Below are positions 12,949 to 27,100 of a DNA stretch of 64,000 bases, one piece after another; within the stretch, counting starts at the first letter, position 1, and each line of letters begins with the position of its first letter. The notes beneath the pieces were generated by a model. It saw nothing but the letters and a program-made list of their open reading frames with translations. It was not told the DNA's origin and did not search any database. This stretch comes from Lutjanus erythropterus (lineage: Eukaryota; Chordata; Actinopteri; Lutjaniformes; Lutjanidae). The DNA lies in assembly GCA_020091685.1 (NCBI GenBank), contig CM034612.1, positions 24,327,158 through 24,391,157 of the forward strand, written 5' to 3'. The position numbers and the translations under genes are program-made.

Positions 12949-15900
12949 CTGTAGAGATTAAAAGCATTACCAACTGAACTTTTGAGGTAGTTTTAAAAGT
13001 GAAAATATGATTTGTTCGAGTTTAAGTGCCCCATGAAACGTTTCTTTATTCTGTTACGTGAAGTCATTCTTGTTAAAACTGGGTAAAGAGTGAGAGTTGG
13101 GCCTTTATTCTGAATTTTATACCAAGGTCTTATTAGATAGAGACGAAGACTGTTAGGCCTGACAGAAGAGAAGTTTCATTAAAGATTCACTGAATTTTCA
13201 GAGACATTTTCAGAGAATAAATGGATTTTAAGACACGTCTCTAACAACTCACTTATGACATGCAATATTACAAGCAGTAATCTCTAAAAGAAGTATTTGT
13301 AGAGTTTAATCTCTACACCATGTGGTAGTTTAATCTCCACATAGTGTGTTCAAGAACTTGGAATTTAAAGTAGTAGTTCCAGATATTTAGATCATGTTTT
13401 TCTAATTTAAACATCAAATAGCAGAGGCAGCCTGAGGCATATGTAAACTACGGGGCTGCTGATAGCCCCCATGGCCACCAGAGGGCCCCAAAGAGAACTT
13501 TTGTGAAATATTATTGTCAATGGTAATCACACAAATATATAATATTATGCTCATGTTTCAGGCCATTATTCTGGACTGTATATCAAGGTTATGTCAGATC
13601 AGGAGAGGAAGACTGACAGATCTGTTTGAGGAGGCATTTGTGATGTCGAGTTTTGCAGGAATTTAGACTTTTCCAAAGAATATTTTCGAAGATTTAAAGT
13701 TATTCAAATATAATGACAACGCAGTTACATTTACATTCACATTTACATCTTAGGTTCAGACCCTCAGATCGTACTTTAAGAACACAATATCTGATGTTCA
13801 TTTAAATTTCTTACATTTTCTTTTCATTTAATAACCTACAGACGCCTAAGGGATTTATGAATGTGATATTTTTTTGATATGTTCCAATATCAAGGCAGTA
13901 ATGCTACATAGATTCAAGTCAACCTGACTGATTCAAATGATCTCTGTGAACTGGAATGTAGTACACGTTTACCAGACATCCCAGTTTAAAGCTGGGCGTC
14001 TCGTTTTTCAGTTTTTCATCACAGTTAAACAGGCTCAGGTCTGCGAGGGTGCAAAAGCATGCACCCTCATTTTAATATTTTGCATCACAGTTGAAATTTG
14101 AATAACACATGCTGAATGCAAGGTGGTAGATTGTAGAGGGTGACATGAGAGTGAAACTTTACACCTGTCTCATCCTAGTCTCACAAAAATACTCCCATCC
14201 CGTCCCAATCCCATGACAGAAGCAAGAAAAAAAAAGGTTCCTGTCTCGTCCCATTTCTGCTCCCGTCAAGCCACTGTCCAAACACGTCATTACACACATT
14301 CTTTTATAATAAAAAGTGACCTGTTTTTGTTTTTTTTACTTTTTTCCTGTCCTGTCCCAGTCCTCTGATCCATAGTGGATACATAGCGAAATTGACTCTC
14401 ATCCTGCTGGAATCCCGAGGAATTCCCCAAATAAAAGTTGATGCACACCTTCTATTTTGGTTCATGTATGTTCCCCTGTAAGGCCTACAGAACTGAACCG
14501 CAGAACTGTAAGTCATGTGACAGAGAGCACTGTGGTGCCTTCAGGATCAGCCTCTGTGGGACACTCTGCGTCTGAGGAGGAAAGTTTTCCACCCACCTGG
14601 TTCTCGTTGTAGGGCTTGCGGCGGTGCGAGGCACAAACGGCGAGGATGACGATCATGATGAGCAGAGCTCCACAGGAGGCCAGGATGGCTATCAGAGTTT
14701 TGTTATCTGTAGTTTTCTTAAAGTGGAAAACAAAACAAAAAGACACTGTAGAACCTGTTCGTGTAGAATTTGAACCACTAACCCTGGTAATACTGATAAT
14801 ACCATCCACATATTAACTCTTACCTTGATGTCTTCATAATACTGCGCTGCCAGGCTGGGATTCACTGTAAGATACATTTCACTTCATTGTTAGCAGATGC
14901 TTTATTGAAGATTCTGTTTAACTTTATTTTTAACCCAACAAATTGGTCTTTTGCAAAGGTAGGGAGGTGCTTTACCTTTGCCTTTTATCTCCACAGCATC
15001 AAACTTTACTTCACCATTGTGGTACTGCAACTTCATGAGGCAGTCTCCATCTTGGAAATTCGCCATCAGCTGCTTGCACACATTCGCCAGTTCTTTCTCC
15101 CCGTCTTCCTGAAGGTAAAAATCAACATGACTGTGAACGCCTCATCATCTGTCATCATCTATGACAAAATAAAACCAAAACTTGATGTTTACTTGACACA
15201 AACACTCATCCCTTGTGAGACTGACATGTTTTTTTCAAATAAAGTTTTGAAGTTAGTTTTACTAAAATGTGGAAAACAAAAATCAAATTTGTTTGTAATG
15301 TTCATCAGTCTGACTGAACGGTTGTTGGTTCAACCTAATATCTTAAGCTTACTGAACATTTTCTTTCAAGGTCCGTTAATTGCTTTTACTAAACTCAGTC
15401 AAAACTTTGAGCTCATTTTTCAACCAAAGTTGAATGAATTTACATTTTTAAGGGGAACCAGCTAAAATCACACATCTGTTAGAATCATTGTAAACCCCAA
15501 TTCATTTATGACACAACATTTTAGTATAAAGTCCACACAAATGTCCAGGACTCTCATGAAAACTTTATGTTCACTTGACACAAACATTCACCTCATATTC
15601 ACATCATTTAGGTTAAGTCAACAATTTTTTTTTTTTTTTTTTTTATTAATTTTACTAAAATTTATGAAGCCAATATAGCCTAATTACTTCAGGACCAGTT
15701 ACCACCCCATACATTATGCACTTTGAATATATTTTGATAGCTGAATTAACTGGAAAAATGGTTGGTTTCTATATTACTTTGACATATAGTCATTTATTTT
15801 GTTCAATAAAACTAAAACTGTTTGTTCACTTAACATAACAAAAGCACAGTACTACGACAAACAGGAGTTCCAGTGTTATACTGAACACAAACATTTTTTT

Positions 15901-18900
15901 TAAACATAAAACTGCTGCAACTTCCTGTTTCCACCAATTTATTTTTATTGTACACACTTAATTGTTTGTGTGAAATGAAGAACTACAAACTGAGAACATT
16001 TGTGTAATGTTCATCCATGTGACTAAACACTTGTTGGTTCAATTTACAATCTTAAGCTTTTTGAACACTTTCTCAAGTTCATTTAGCTCAGTTAGTTTTA
16101 CAAAACTCAAATAAGACTTTAAATTAATATTTCGCCCTAAGTTCAATTAACTTACATTTTTAAGTTGAGCCATCTCAAAATTATTTACTGTGCTTATGTA
16201 AAAGGAAATCAAATTTGTTTGTAATGTTCATCAGTGTGACAGAGCACTTGTTGATCCAACTTAATATTTCAAGCTTATTGAACATGTTTACTCAAGTCCA
16301 TTTGACTCCATTAGTTTTATAGAATTCAAACAAGACTTTCAACTAATTATTCAAGTCGAATTATTATTTACTGTGTACATTTCAAGTTTTGTGAGCTGAT
16401 TACAATATGTTTTTAAGCTGATTGAACACTGTGAAGTTTACAGTGATATAAATATATATAAACATAATAAACATCACATATTTTACTTTCTTATAAATAA
16501 TCCAGGAGCTAATAAGCCCCTGACAAGCCTCTGCTACGATCCTGTCAGAGTTTGCACCGGAAGGTCAGAGGTGACAGTTGAGGTCATATCTTCCTGCTCT
16601 GTGATGTATGGAGTATTTCTGGTGCATTATGGGACAGCACAGCTGTGTAGGCAGTCACAGACAGAGAGTGAGTATATGAAAGAGGTGTGGGAACGTAGGA
16701 AACCAGTGAAAGGCAGGAAGGGTTCCCACTAAGACACTTTTTCCACCCAGTGATTGGAATGCTTTCTTTTTTTTTTTTTTTAATAGTGCGCTTCACTGTT
16801 TCCTGTCCTGTTGCTGGAAACACGGCGTCTGGATGCCTCGGAGATCCACCCAGAGGCTCCTCCACTGCTGGGAAGTATTCACGTGTTTTATAACGGATGT
16901 TGAACTGAGTTAGATTCTTAACAAAAATAGCACTTTTATACCACTAATTAGTTTAAAATTCAAATTTTGCACCAAAAGTTGATGAAGGTTATGCACAGCG
17001 TTGTCATATTTTTATCCGAATATAAAGATACAAATTGATCATCAACTAAATCTTAGATATAATTCAAAGGAACAGGTTGTTTTTTTTTTAACCCAGATCC
17101 CGTCTTTGCAGGTTGCGTTCATTCCTATCAGTTATTATCACATTTTATCATCTACTTCATCGACATTTACCAGCCAGCAATTCCGCTACAAACCACTTTA
17201 CAGTGGGTGTGTTAGTGCAAGCAGCACCCTTGGTCAAACAGGCAGACAAGGTGTCACTTTAACCATATTACTGCCTCTACTTGAAAGTACTCAGGACAAC
17301 TTTGATTTCTACAGAAGCATATTGCTGTCACAATAAGGAAAAAACCTAACCAGTGTCATATTATGACGAGAAAAGTTTATTGTTATAACAAGATGTTTTT
17401 CATGTTATAACATGATATTTTCACATTATTATGACACAAACTTAGTATGTTATAACAATGTACTAAATCTTGTTATAACAGTGTACTAAACCTTCTAGTA
17501 ACACTACACTAAATCTTGTCATAACATGAAAAGTTTCAAATTATAATGTAATAGCTTTTGATGTCACATTAAAACAAAAAAATATATTTTGTTACAAAAA
17601 TATTCTGTATATGTTGTTATAATGTGAAATGTTTCTTGATATGATTACTTACATTGTTATAATAAAACATTTTACATAATGTACATCACATCATAACAGG
17701 ATAAAATCTATATTGTTATAGAAATAAAAGTAACTTTAAGATAACAACTTGAACATGACTGTTTGCGCTGCTGCATTTACCAGACTGGACTAGCAGCAGT
17801 AGCACTACGTAGACAGCAGAGCTACTTCCTCCCTAGAACTTTTCAGTGAACTTGGTCAGTAAGATGTTAGCGGCAAGAAAGCTCAGACAAATCCATTTTA
17901 CATAGTGGAGAATTTAGCAGCTAAAGAGCCAGATATTTCCCTCGAGAGCTGGTGGAGACCAAAACGGAGCTAAAAGGAGAATGATATATTGGATTCAAAT
18001 GTATCAGGTGGCCAGAAACGCCTGCAGGATGATGGGATGGTGTATGTGGGGTTGACTCAAAATAAACTGTGTGTTCATGGTTATGAAGAAACAAATGACC
18101 CAGTGTGGCTTTTAATTGTTTTTAGAAAACAATGAAGCTCTATGGAACAGAGGAAGAAAGTATCTGGCTTTGATACACAAACAGTATTTGTTAGTTAGAT
18201 ACATTCATTGTTGGTTTGAGTTTGCTCATGAGATTTGTTGGCAAAAAATAATGTAGAACTCTGCCAACCTTTTCCTTTCAGAAACGCTGAAACTTAAATA
18301 GACCCGATTTGCCAGTTATGTAACTTCATTGCCCAGTTCAAAACATGCTAGTGGCCTACTGTTTGGTCTAAAATGACCAGATCTAATGCAAGCTAGCATA
18401 ATTACAATGACAGTGCTAAAATGCTGATGTTAACAAGGTCATGTTCACCAGTATAGCATGTTAGCATGTTTAACAATCTATTTTTGAAACTGTGTAGTAA
18501 GTATAGTAAGTAAGTCCAGATGAAACGTTATTTGGAGAATATCAAACTTCTCTGAAGTGACGTATTTCTGAGTAAATAGGATAGGCAGGTGCGACATAAC
18601 TTTAGGAAGAATTTGATTTGAACGCTGAAAAGTGGGCATGTCATAACATACCATCCTGTTGCTAGTTGGCTAACTAAAGGCTTGATTGGGCACGGCAAGT
18701 CGAATGGTTTACTTTTGACAGATGCCACGTCAATCAACATAGAGCGAATCAAGCTGGCAGGAAGTCAGACCCAGGAATGGCATAGGGAATATGGTAAATT
18801 TTCAAAATAAAGGACTCTGTACAGGAAAAATCAAGGAAAAGTGACCATCAAAACGGTCCGCTTCTGAAACGCTGCAAGCCTACAGAAGTGCACGATTGGA

Positions 18901-21900
18901 TTTTGGCATTAAAAAAAAAAAAAAGAAAGAAAAAGATTTTTGTATTTCTTTTTGTATATATAGTTAAATAGGTGCTAAATGTGACCAGGGATGATCTAAA
19001 AGTATTTTAAAAAAGCATTTTTCTCTCCACTTTAATAAATTCACAAACAAAATATTTTTTAATATTATTTACTAACTTGTGTCAATGCTGCATTATTCTC
19101 AGAGGATATAATGGTGCTATATTAAAAAAAACAACAACAATATGTCAGATTGTTCTCGCAGGATGTTGCACAATTATTTGATATCTTTAAACTACAGGAA
19201 CTTTTGGGAGTAAATGTCAGTGAAGAAAGGAGTGGAAGGGGTGTGGCCCTGCCTCCCATAGACAGGACAAAAGCAGAGGCTTGATGAGAGTCAGAGCAGG
19301 AACTGCGTTTATCATCACATGTATTGTTGACGTGAATAGAAACAGTCTGATGCCAGGAACAGATTTAAAGAAGCAAAACACAAAATAAAGCCAAGTCTTA
19401 CCTCGTGTTTGGTGTTTAGTGAATACTGCAGGAAAAAGTCAGAGAATAAGTGTCAGTCAAAATTAATGAGTGAACTTTGAATCATTTGTGTGATACACTC
19501 CTCTTTACACTCTGTCTCACCGAGAAATTCTTCTTCTCAGGTACTGTGTTGGTGGTGGTGATGGTGGTGGTGCTGGTCGTGGTGCTGGTCGTGGTGCTGG
19601 TGGTGGTGGTGGTGGTTTGCAGGGACGTGGTTGCTTCTTTTGAAGAAGCTGGAGGAGGTCCTGTCTTGGCTGGGATGGAGGGGATGCTGCTGGTGGTCCC
19701 TGTGTTCACAGCTGGCTCCAGGGTCTTCGATGTCATCTGCTCAGGGCTTTTCACTGTCACGACAGTTTTCCCAGTACCTTCGACAAGAAATGATATGACG
19801 ACAGTAAACATATCGCCCCCAGATAGTGAGCCAATCAGTGGTCATGCATGTCTGCATATATGTCTGTAGGTATGTATGTATGTGTATGTATGTGTGTATC
19901 TGTGTATGTATGTATGTATATATGTATGTATGTATATATGCACATATGTGTGTGTATGTGTGTGTGTTTGTATGTGTTCTTCTAAAAAGATTAACATGTA
20001 GTTGAGAAATCAGGCCTGACAATGATGTAGCCCCCTCTGAGCCAATAAGTGAACATACATCATTAAGGTTTTGCTGGTGGCCTATAAATGTTCAAAACTT
20101 TGACCCTTAGTTTTGACCAATGGGAGCAGTTTCACAAATGCCACAAAGATGTGCCACAATGCTTCATTACTCCAAGTGCAATCAGAAAAGGTGGTGTTGG
20201 ACATGGTTGTTGTTTCAAAGTCTTGGCCCTGGTTTATGTTGCTTAATTAGCCTCAAGTATTTAGGAGATTTCTGTTGTTTTACCTCCCTTGCTGTCCGCT
20301 TGGCTCGTCGTAAAAGGGTTGATGGTGGGAGTCATGGCCTGATCGCTTTGTGTGACAGCATCTGTGGAAAGCTTTGGGTTTTGTGTTGTCCTCACGTTGG
20401 CAGTATTCCCTGTTGACGTGACCACGATGGTTACAGAGGTTTCAGGCTTCGGTGTTGTGGAAGCACTGCGGACTACCACTGATGTCCCGCTGCTGTCAGC
20501 TGTTGCAGCTAGAGTCGTGGGCTTGGGTGGGCTGGATGTAGCAGCAGGAGAAGTGGTGCCCTTGTCTACAGCAGAGGCGGCACCAGAGATGGTAGTGGGA
20601 GCTGGTGGTGAAATGGTTGTGACAGTAGGTGCCTGTGATGGGCTGGTGGCTGGTGGTTGAGAGCTCGTTACAACAGTAGTTGGCTTTACGGTTGTTGTTA
20701 TCTGCGTAGATTGTTGTTTCTCAGTGGGTTGTGTAGTTATATCAGTCCTGGATACGCTTGTAGCCACAACCGTTGACATAGAGCCGGAAGTGGATGCAGT
20801 CGAATTTGAGCTGACGTGGTGAAGTAAGAAGCCTAAGAAGGGACAAAAAACAAGATTATTATGTGCAGCACAATGCTAAATTGGTAGCAGGAAAATAAAC
20901 TAATCAGATACAAGATCAAGATTTACCTAAACCTGCATTACAGTTGAGATAAAATTAATACTTTTTAAATCCATTTAAATCACATCCCCAGTACACCATT
21001 TAAAAATATGCCAAAAAATCCATTTCTTTTCACTCACAAACTTTTGGTCTCCACCACCAAGAAAAAAACTGTTTCTTTTATAGCTAAATGCGCCATTATG
21101 TTTACCAGCTATCTGTCTGTTGTTTGGTGGTTGGCAGGTAGTATACAGTAGATTTATAAGAGATTTTTTGCTCAAGATATGGTTGACGATAAGAGTGAAA
21201 GTGAATCGAAAACAGCAAAAGTTCGGTCCTAAAACCAAAACAATCATCTCAGAGAGGCTAACACGCTTTACAGAACTGAGGGGGGCTGCAGAGTTGAGTG
21301 ATGGCACTAGCGAGCAAGCAGCCGCTTTTCATATCATGTTGAGCCACGTCGACCCCTGCTCCTGGGCTTCCTGTGGGTCGGACAGCTGCACGCTCCAGCC
21401 ACAGCGCTCCATCTTCTTCTCTTTCTTTATTTATAGTGACCAGGACAGGATGCTGCACACAATAAACTCAGCACCACACCCACAACCACGGCCTGTTTGG
21501 AGCGCCCCGTGAACAATCCTCGCCTGACTCCATGGCCAGAAAACAATGGCCTTACCCACCCACACTCCACCCCCACACTTTCTGACCTCCACCCACATTC
21601 AGAACAGCCACTGGATTTTCAGCAGACATGTGTGGTGACACATAACCATCAGGTACATTATGTAATCCTTACAGGACCAGAATGAAGATTTCACATGTTG
21701 GAGATTATTAATTGCAAATCACATATACGTTAGTCATTTTATAAACCAAACTGTGAATGTTTTTCTACTTCAAGGCCAATGAGAATGAAAACCAACTTGT
21801 AGAGGCTTTAAACTCACTAGTCTATACCCAAAAAAAGTAACTTTGAAAATAGACGTAGTGTAATGTGACAAAATGTGATGGATCACCTATTTCAAGCAGA

Positions 21901-22956
21901 TTATAAGACTATATATTTTTAAATACAGATGAGTTATTAGGGTCAGGCATAAGGGAGGAAATATGGAAGCAGGAAAAATATTTCTTATTTGAGAATAAAG
22001 TTGAAATGTTAAGAATAAAGTTGAAGTGAAGGTGAAATTTTAAGAATCAAGTCAACAGGCTGAGAACACAGTTGAAATAAAGTCGAAATGTCAAGAATAA
22101 AGCTGAATTGTTGAGAATAAAGTCACCATGTTGAGAATAAAATCAAATGGTCAAGAATAAAGTCAAAACGTTGAGAATATAAAGCTGAAATGTTGAGAGT
22201 AAAGTCAATATGACCTACATAAGTCAAAAGGTTGAGAAAGCAGAATGTTGAGAATAAATTTAAAATGAAGTTGAGATGTCAAGAATAAAGTTGGATTATT
22301 GAAAGTAAAATTGGAATGTCGAGAATAAAGTTGAAAAGTCGAGAATACAGTTTAAATAAAGTCAAAATGTTGAGAATAAAGTTGAATTGAAGTTGAGATG
22401 TCAAGAATAAAGCTGATATGATGAGAATAATGTTGAAATGTCAAACATGAGGCTGAAATGTAGAGAATAAAGTGGAAATTTCAAAAAAATAAGGCAAAAA
22501 TGTTGAGAATAAAGTTGAACTGAAGCTGAATAGTCAAGAAAAAGTTGAAAAGTTGAGAATAAAGTTTTCTTCAAATGTTGAGAATAAAGTCACAATGAAG
22601 TTGAAATGTCAAGAACCAAGCTGAATTGTTAAGGAGTGAATTTGAAATGTTGAGAATAAAGTTGAAATTCAAAGCAGTCGTCATTTTGTTGTCTCAAAGT
22701 GCAAAATAAATGTTACTCTGTATAGTTGACTCAGAGCATGTTAAGAATTTGTTGCTCAGATTTTCAACAACAAACAAAAGTTTTCTGAGAAAAAAGACTA
22801 AAGTCAAACCAGTCAGGATATTCTCAGGAGTTGCTCAATCCTATCGTTTCCATAGCACATGAATGCAGCATTTGGACGGTGTCAGGAGTTAGCAGATAAG
22901 AGTCTGTTCTGGTCAAGTGGAGGCTGGTAGAGCCAAGCCTGTCCTGTCTCTGTAGA

Positions 22957-22994
<38 letters not shown>

Positions 22995-24064
22995 ATCAGC
23001 CTTCAGCCTGCTGCCATAAACACTGTTACTTGTTGAGGAAGATGTGCGCTCAGTGGAGTCCTCTGATTGAGCTGAGTGTTCTGTCTACAGTACATGAGCT
23101 GCCTGCTGCTCTGAGGTGTTTTGACAGCGTATAACATCTGCTTCATCAGGGCTCGGGGGTGTTGAGGTCTTCAACCTGACAGGGTATAAAGTTAAGGCCA
23201 AGGCATGCTGCAGCCAAATTGAATTCTGGGATTTAGTGGAATCTTTCTTCATCAACTATGTAAATATGCAATTTTTATTTGCTCAAATTTGCTCAAGTTA
23301 AGTAAACTTAAACTTTCTAGTATTTATTTTCACAACAACTTTTATAACATGAAGTTGAAATGAATGAATGTACTGTTCAGAGTTCAATCAACTCATTAAA
23401 TTATGTTTTAAAAGAAATAGGATCCAGCATTTTACCATACTTCCCAGCATGCATTGTGTAAGAGACGATGAAGGCTAGTATTGACTGTCGATTGTTGATT
23501 CAGTTAACGTTTCTCAAGTACAGTTGAATTAATATCAAGTGTATTTGACCACAACAATTTATTTGTTTTAGATCGTCTGCCTAGACACAATTTTTTTGTT
23601 TTTACTTATTTTATTTTATTTATTTATTTATTTTTACATTTAAAGTGTTTTAATATAATAACTGGACCCAGTAATAAGCTGTTTTTACTGTTTTTAACTG
23701 CAGGATGTTGATAAGGATGGAGTTTTCCCTTGTACATGGAACTGGAAACATTTCCAACGTTACATCATTATAATGGAAATGTATCATGAGTCCAGTGCAT
23801 TTTTCCATTATCTTCAATTTTGTCTATTTATTGCTTTATTTTTCCCCCCAAGATGCCTTCAAAATCATTCTGTCATTTTCTCCTTCTGTCTCTCCTGCTC
23901 TCCCTCCCCCAGGTGTGGCGTCTTGTTCGGCGTGACCTCCGCTGACCCGAGCTGTCACTGACGCATCTGTTTCTTTGCGGGTGACAGCGCCCGCTGATCC
24001 CGCTGTTATCAGTACCAAGGCTGTTTTTACCTCACCCACACATTCCTCACCACACAGCCTCTGG

Positions 24065-24114
<50 letters not shown>

Positions 24115-27100
24115 CACCTGTAGTCTGTCAAATACACTTGCACCACCTCCATCACAATACAACACAACGTACACCTTTTTGTAATGTTTGTTGCTTCTAA
24201 AGAGATTTACTTTACTAGTTACTTTCAATAACTTAGTAACTTTAATAACATCACTCTTCTATGACATCCAGGTCTACATGCATTACAAACATACTGCATT
24301 ATAATCTGCTTATAGCACTGTTTAATTGTAGTTATAACACTCATAAATATCTATAATGCTTTATAACAATATTCATAACACATTATAAAGCATTTTATAA
24401 TGACTCATAGGATGAAGGGTCTTACTTGAGTTCATAATTGCAATTTGTGTGTTATATACTTATGAAAACAAGAATTTGTCAGGAGTATTGCTATAAAGCA
24501 TTATAAATACAGTTAATTAGTTTTTATTTTTATAGTCAATCTAGTTTAGATTATTACACTTTATTAGTATAAACTGAAATGTTGAGAATAAACTCAAAAT
24601 GATAAGAATAACATTAAAATTTTGACTTAGAAGAATAGTAATTTGTTATGATTATTGCTATAAAGCATTATAAATATTCATCAGCGTGTATATAACCATA
24701 ATTACACAGTGCTAAAAGCAGATTATTACACTTTATAAGTATGTTTATAATTCTTTAAAGGCATGGGTGTCATAGAAAGTGTTACCGAATTAGCATGCTA
24801 ACTTACTTAAAGCTTTACTGTTCAGTATTTTTAAATTAAACAATGTATAATGTGAAAGATATCACTTATAGTGACAAACCCACAGATATTTATCACCAGC
24901 TCTACAGTTCCACTCCGTTCTATGGAGCGTTATAATGTTTTTTGGCTCACGGCCCTCAGCTGCTTTGAGGTGAACACCTCTGATAAACCTGCTGAATGCT
25001 ACCTATCCAGTGCCAAACAACAGGGAAAGTTAGCCAGTAGCTAATAGATACAGTGCAGCATTTAGCAGCTAAAGAGCCAGATGTTGTGCTCAGTAATTGG
25101 TGGAGACCAAAACTGAGCTAAAAGGAGAGTGAATCTATGTTGGTTCTGATGTTTACCAGGAGGCTAAACACATGAATTAAGGCTTAATGAATGCTAATGT
25201 CTCTGACCATGTGCTTATGCAACTGTATGCTAAAACAACTTGAAAACTTTTTGGAGCATGTCATGACTTGAGTTATAATGTGACAGTAAAGAAATTAAGA
25301 AAAGAAGAAGAAATCAAGAGCAAAAAGAGATGCAGAATGACAAGCATCCATCTTATATTGATAGCTTGTTCCGCTGCCCAGCTCTGACTTTTTTTTTTAA
25401 CAAAACGCAGCAGTGGCAGCTTATCTACTCAGTATTCAAGTCAGAAAAAAGAAAAGCCCTTGGACTGAAAGCCTGCCTACTAATAAAAGTTACTCATATT
25501 TGGTTATTAAAAATAATATTTCAACAAAAATGAACAAACTGACAAAGTAAATTTAAGAGAATTAAGAAGACAAATTCAAATTTTACTTCATTCCCAATCC
25601 TACAGTTTTTTGAAAAACCTCTCCTGAGCTGTTCTACCAGTTTATGACCTGTGTGACCTCAGTCTGCTCATCGCCTCCATCAGTCTGCAGCTCAGTCCTG
25701 CCAGCTGACCGTCCTTCACTGTAGACACTGTAATACTGTCCTGTTGTTATGCTGTTTGTCTCAGGGTGTGTGACCTGTTCTGCTGGACTGTGTGACTGAG
25801 GGTCAGACAGCGGAGGGTGTGAGAACTGACCTGCTGTCCTTTCCCTGGCTCTTCCTTCTACTTCTTGGCTCACGTCTGTGACAGGAAGCTTCTCTGTTGA
25901 TTTGGGCTCGTGTGTGACTTCTAATTTAACCATATCCCTTTACTAAATGGACTGAGGTTGGTATCCTGCCAGTTACTGCTCTCACTTGGGTTTTGGTATA
26001 CATTATTATTAGTGCCATAGGTTTGTCCACAGCATTTGACCTATCCTAACTAAGCCAACTTCAATTCTGAGACCATTACCTCACTTACATGCAGTGGCTG
26101 CAGTGTTTCTAATACCTAACATGCATATCTTTGTGTCAAGAAAAGTGTACCACAACATCACCATTTAAGATTGTGCATGTGCAGGTGATAGACCAATCCT
26201 TCCCATATTAAATGAAAAATGCCCTTTTTTACCCTTTTAGATCACATCCCTCAAAAAAAAACTTGAAAAAATCTATTTTTTCGTATTTTATATCATACCA
26301 ATCATGTTTTCTTCCTGTAAAATGAAATATAATGTGTACAACATGACACAGAAACTAGATACTGTCAAAAAGCCACTTCATCTGTGCTCTGTGGAGTCAG
26401 CTGACCTTTGTCGTCATGGCGAATTTTGTTGTGTTTAACACTGTTTGGTTTGGTTTAGGAACCAAAACTACTTGCTTAGTGTTCAGCAATGATTGTGGTT
26501 TGTTTTAAAATATGTTCATTAGTTACGTAGCATGAGTTAGAAGTTAAGTTATTTAAGTTTGTGGCAGAAGTTAGCTACACAACACGTACGTGACATTAGC
26601 TTACATGACATTACATATGTGACTGCATGTAGGTGACCTATGTAAGTAAATGGCTTAAGTTAACTACATGATGTATGTGATGTTAGCTACATGATGTTAG
26701 TGTAAATGACTTATGTAAGTGCATGGCATAAATTAACTGCATTATGTATGTCAGCATACATGACATTACATACATGATGTATGTAAGTATGTGGCATAAG
26801 TTAACTATATTATGAACCTGATGTTAGCGTGCATGACGTTGCACACTTGATATTATGTACATAATGCAGGTAACGCTTGTTATATAAGTTACCTTATTTG
26901 TATAAGTTAAAATAAGTTAATCTTGACTTTTGGTTTTACATGGACACAAACTATGGTCCTTGTTTGACCCATACATCCACCCAGGCTCCTCCAGGCGTGG
27001 ACTTGGTGGCCACTTTATTTACTATGTCATCTGACATTTTTTTCAGTGTGACATCTCCGCATAAAATGACTCTGCACAATATCAGTCTATACAAACAAAA

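Noticed and set aside
12631-12954. 107-residue plus-strand open frame
   Set aside because: Antisense shadow of the podxl tail exon, rich in Leu/Val/His from the reverse of Glu/Gln codons.
14887-15465. 192-residue plus-strand open frame
   Set aside because: It is antisense to podxl exon 5 and its flanking AT-rich intron; the conserved reading is on the minus strand.
16584-16865. 93-residue minus-strand open frame as a possible missing podxl exon
   Set aside because: No cysteine pair or phase-compatible splice sites, and a poly-Lys run from an A tract.
23836-24228. 130-residue minus-strand open frame with a Cys-Val repeat
   Set aside because: The repeat is a translated AC microsatellite; the remainder has no splice or family support.
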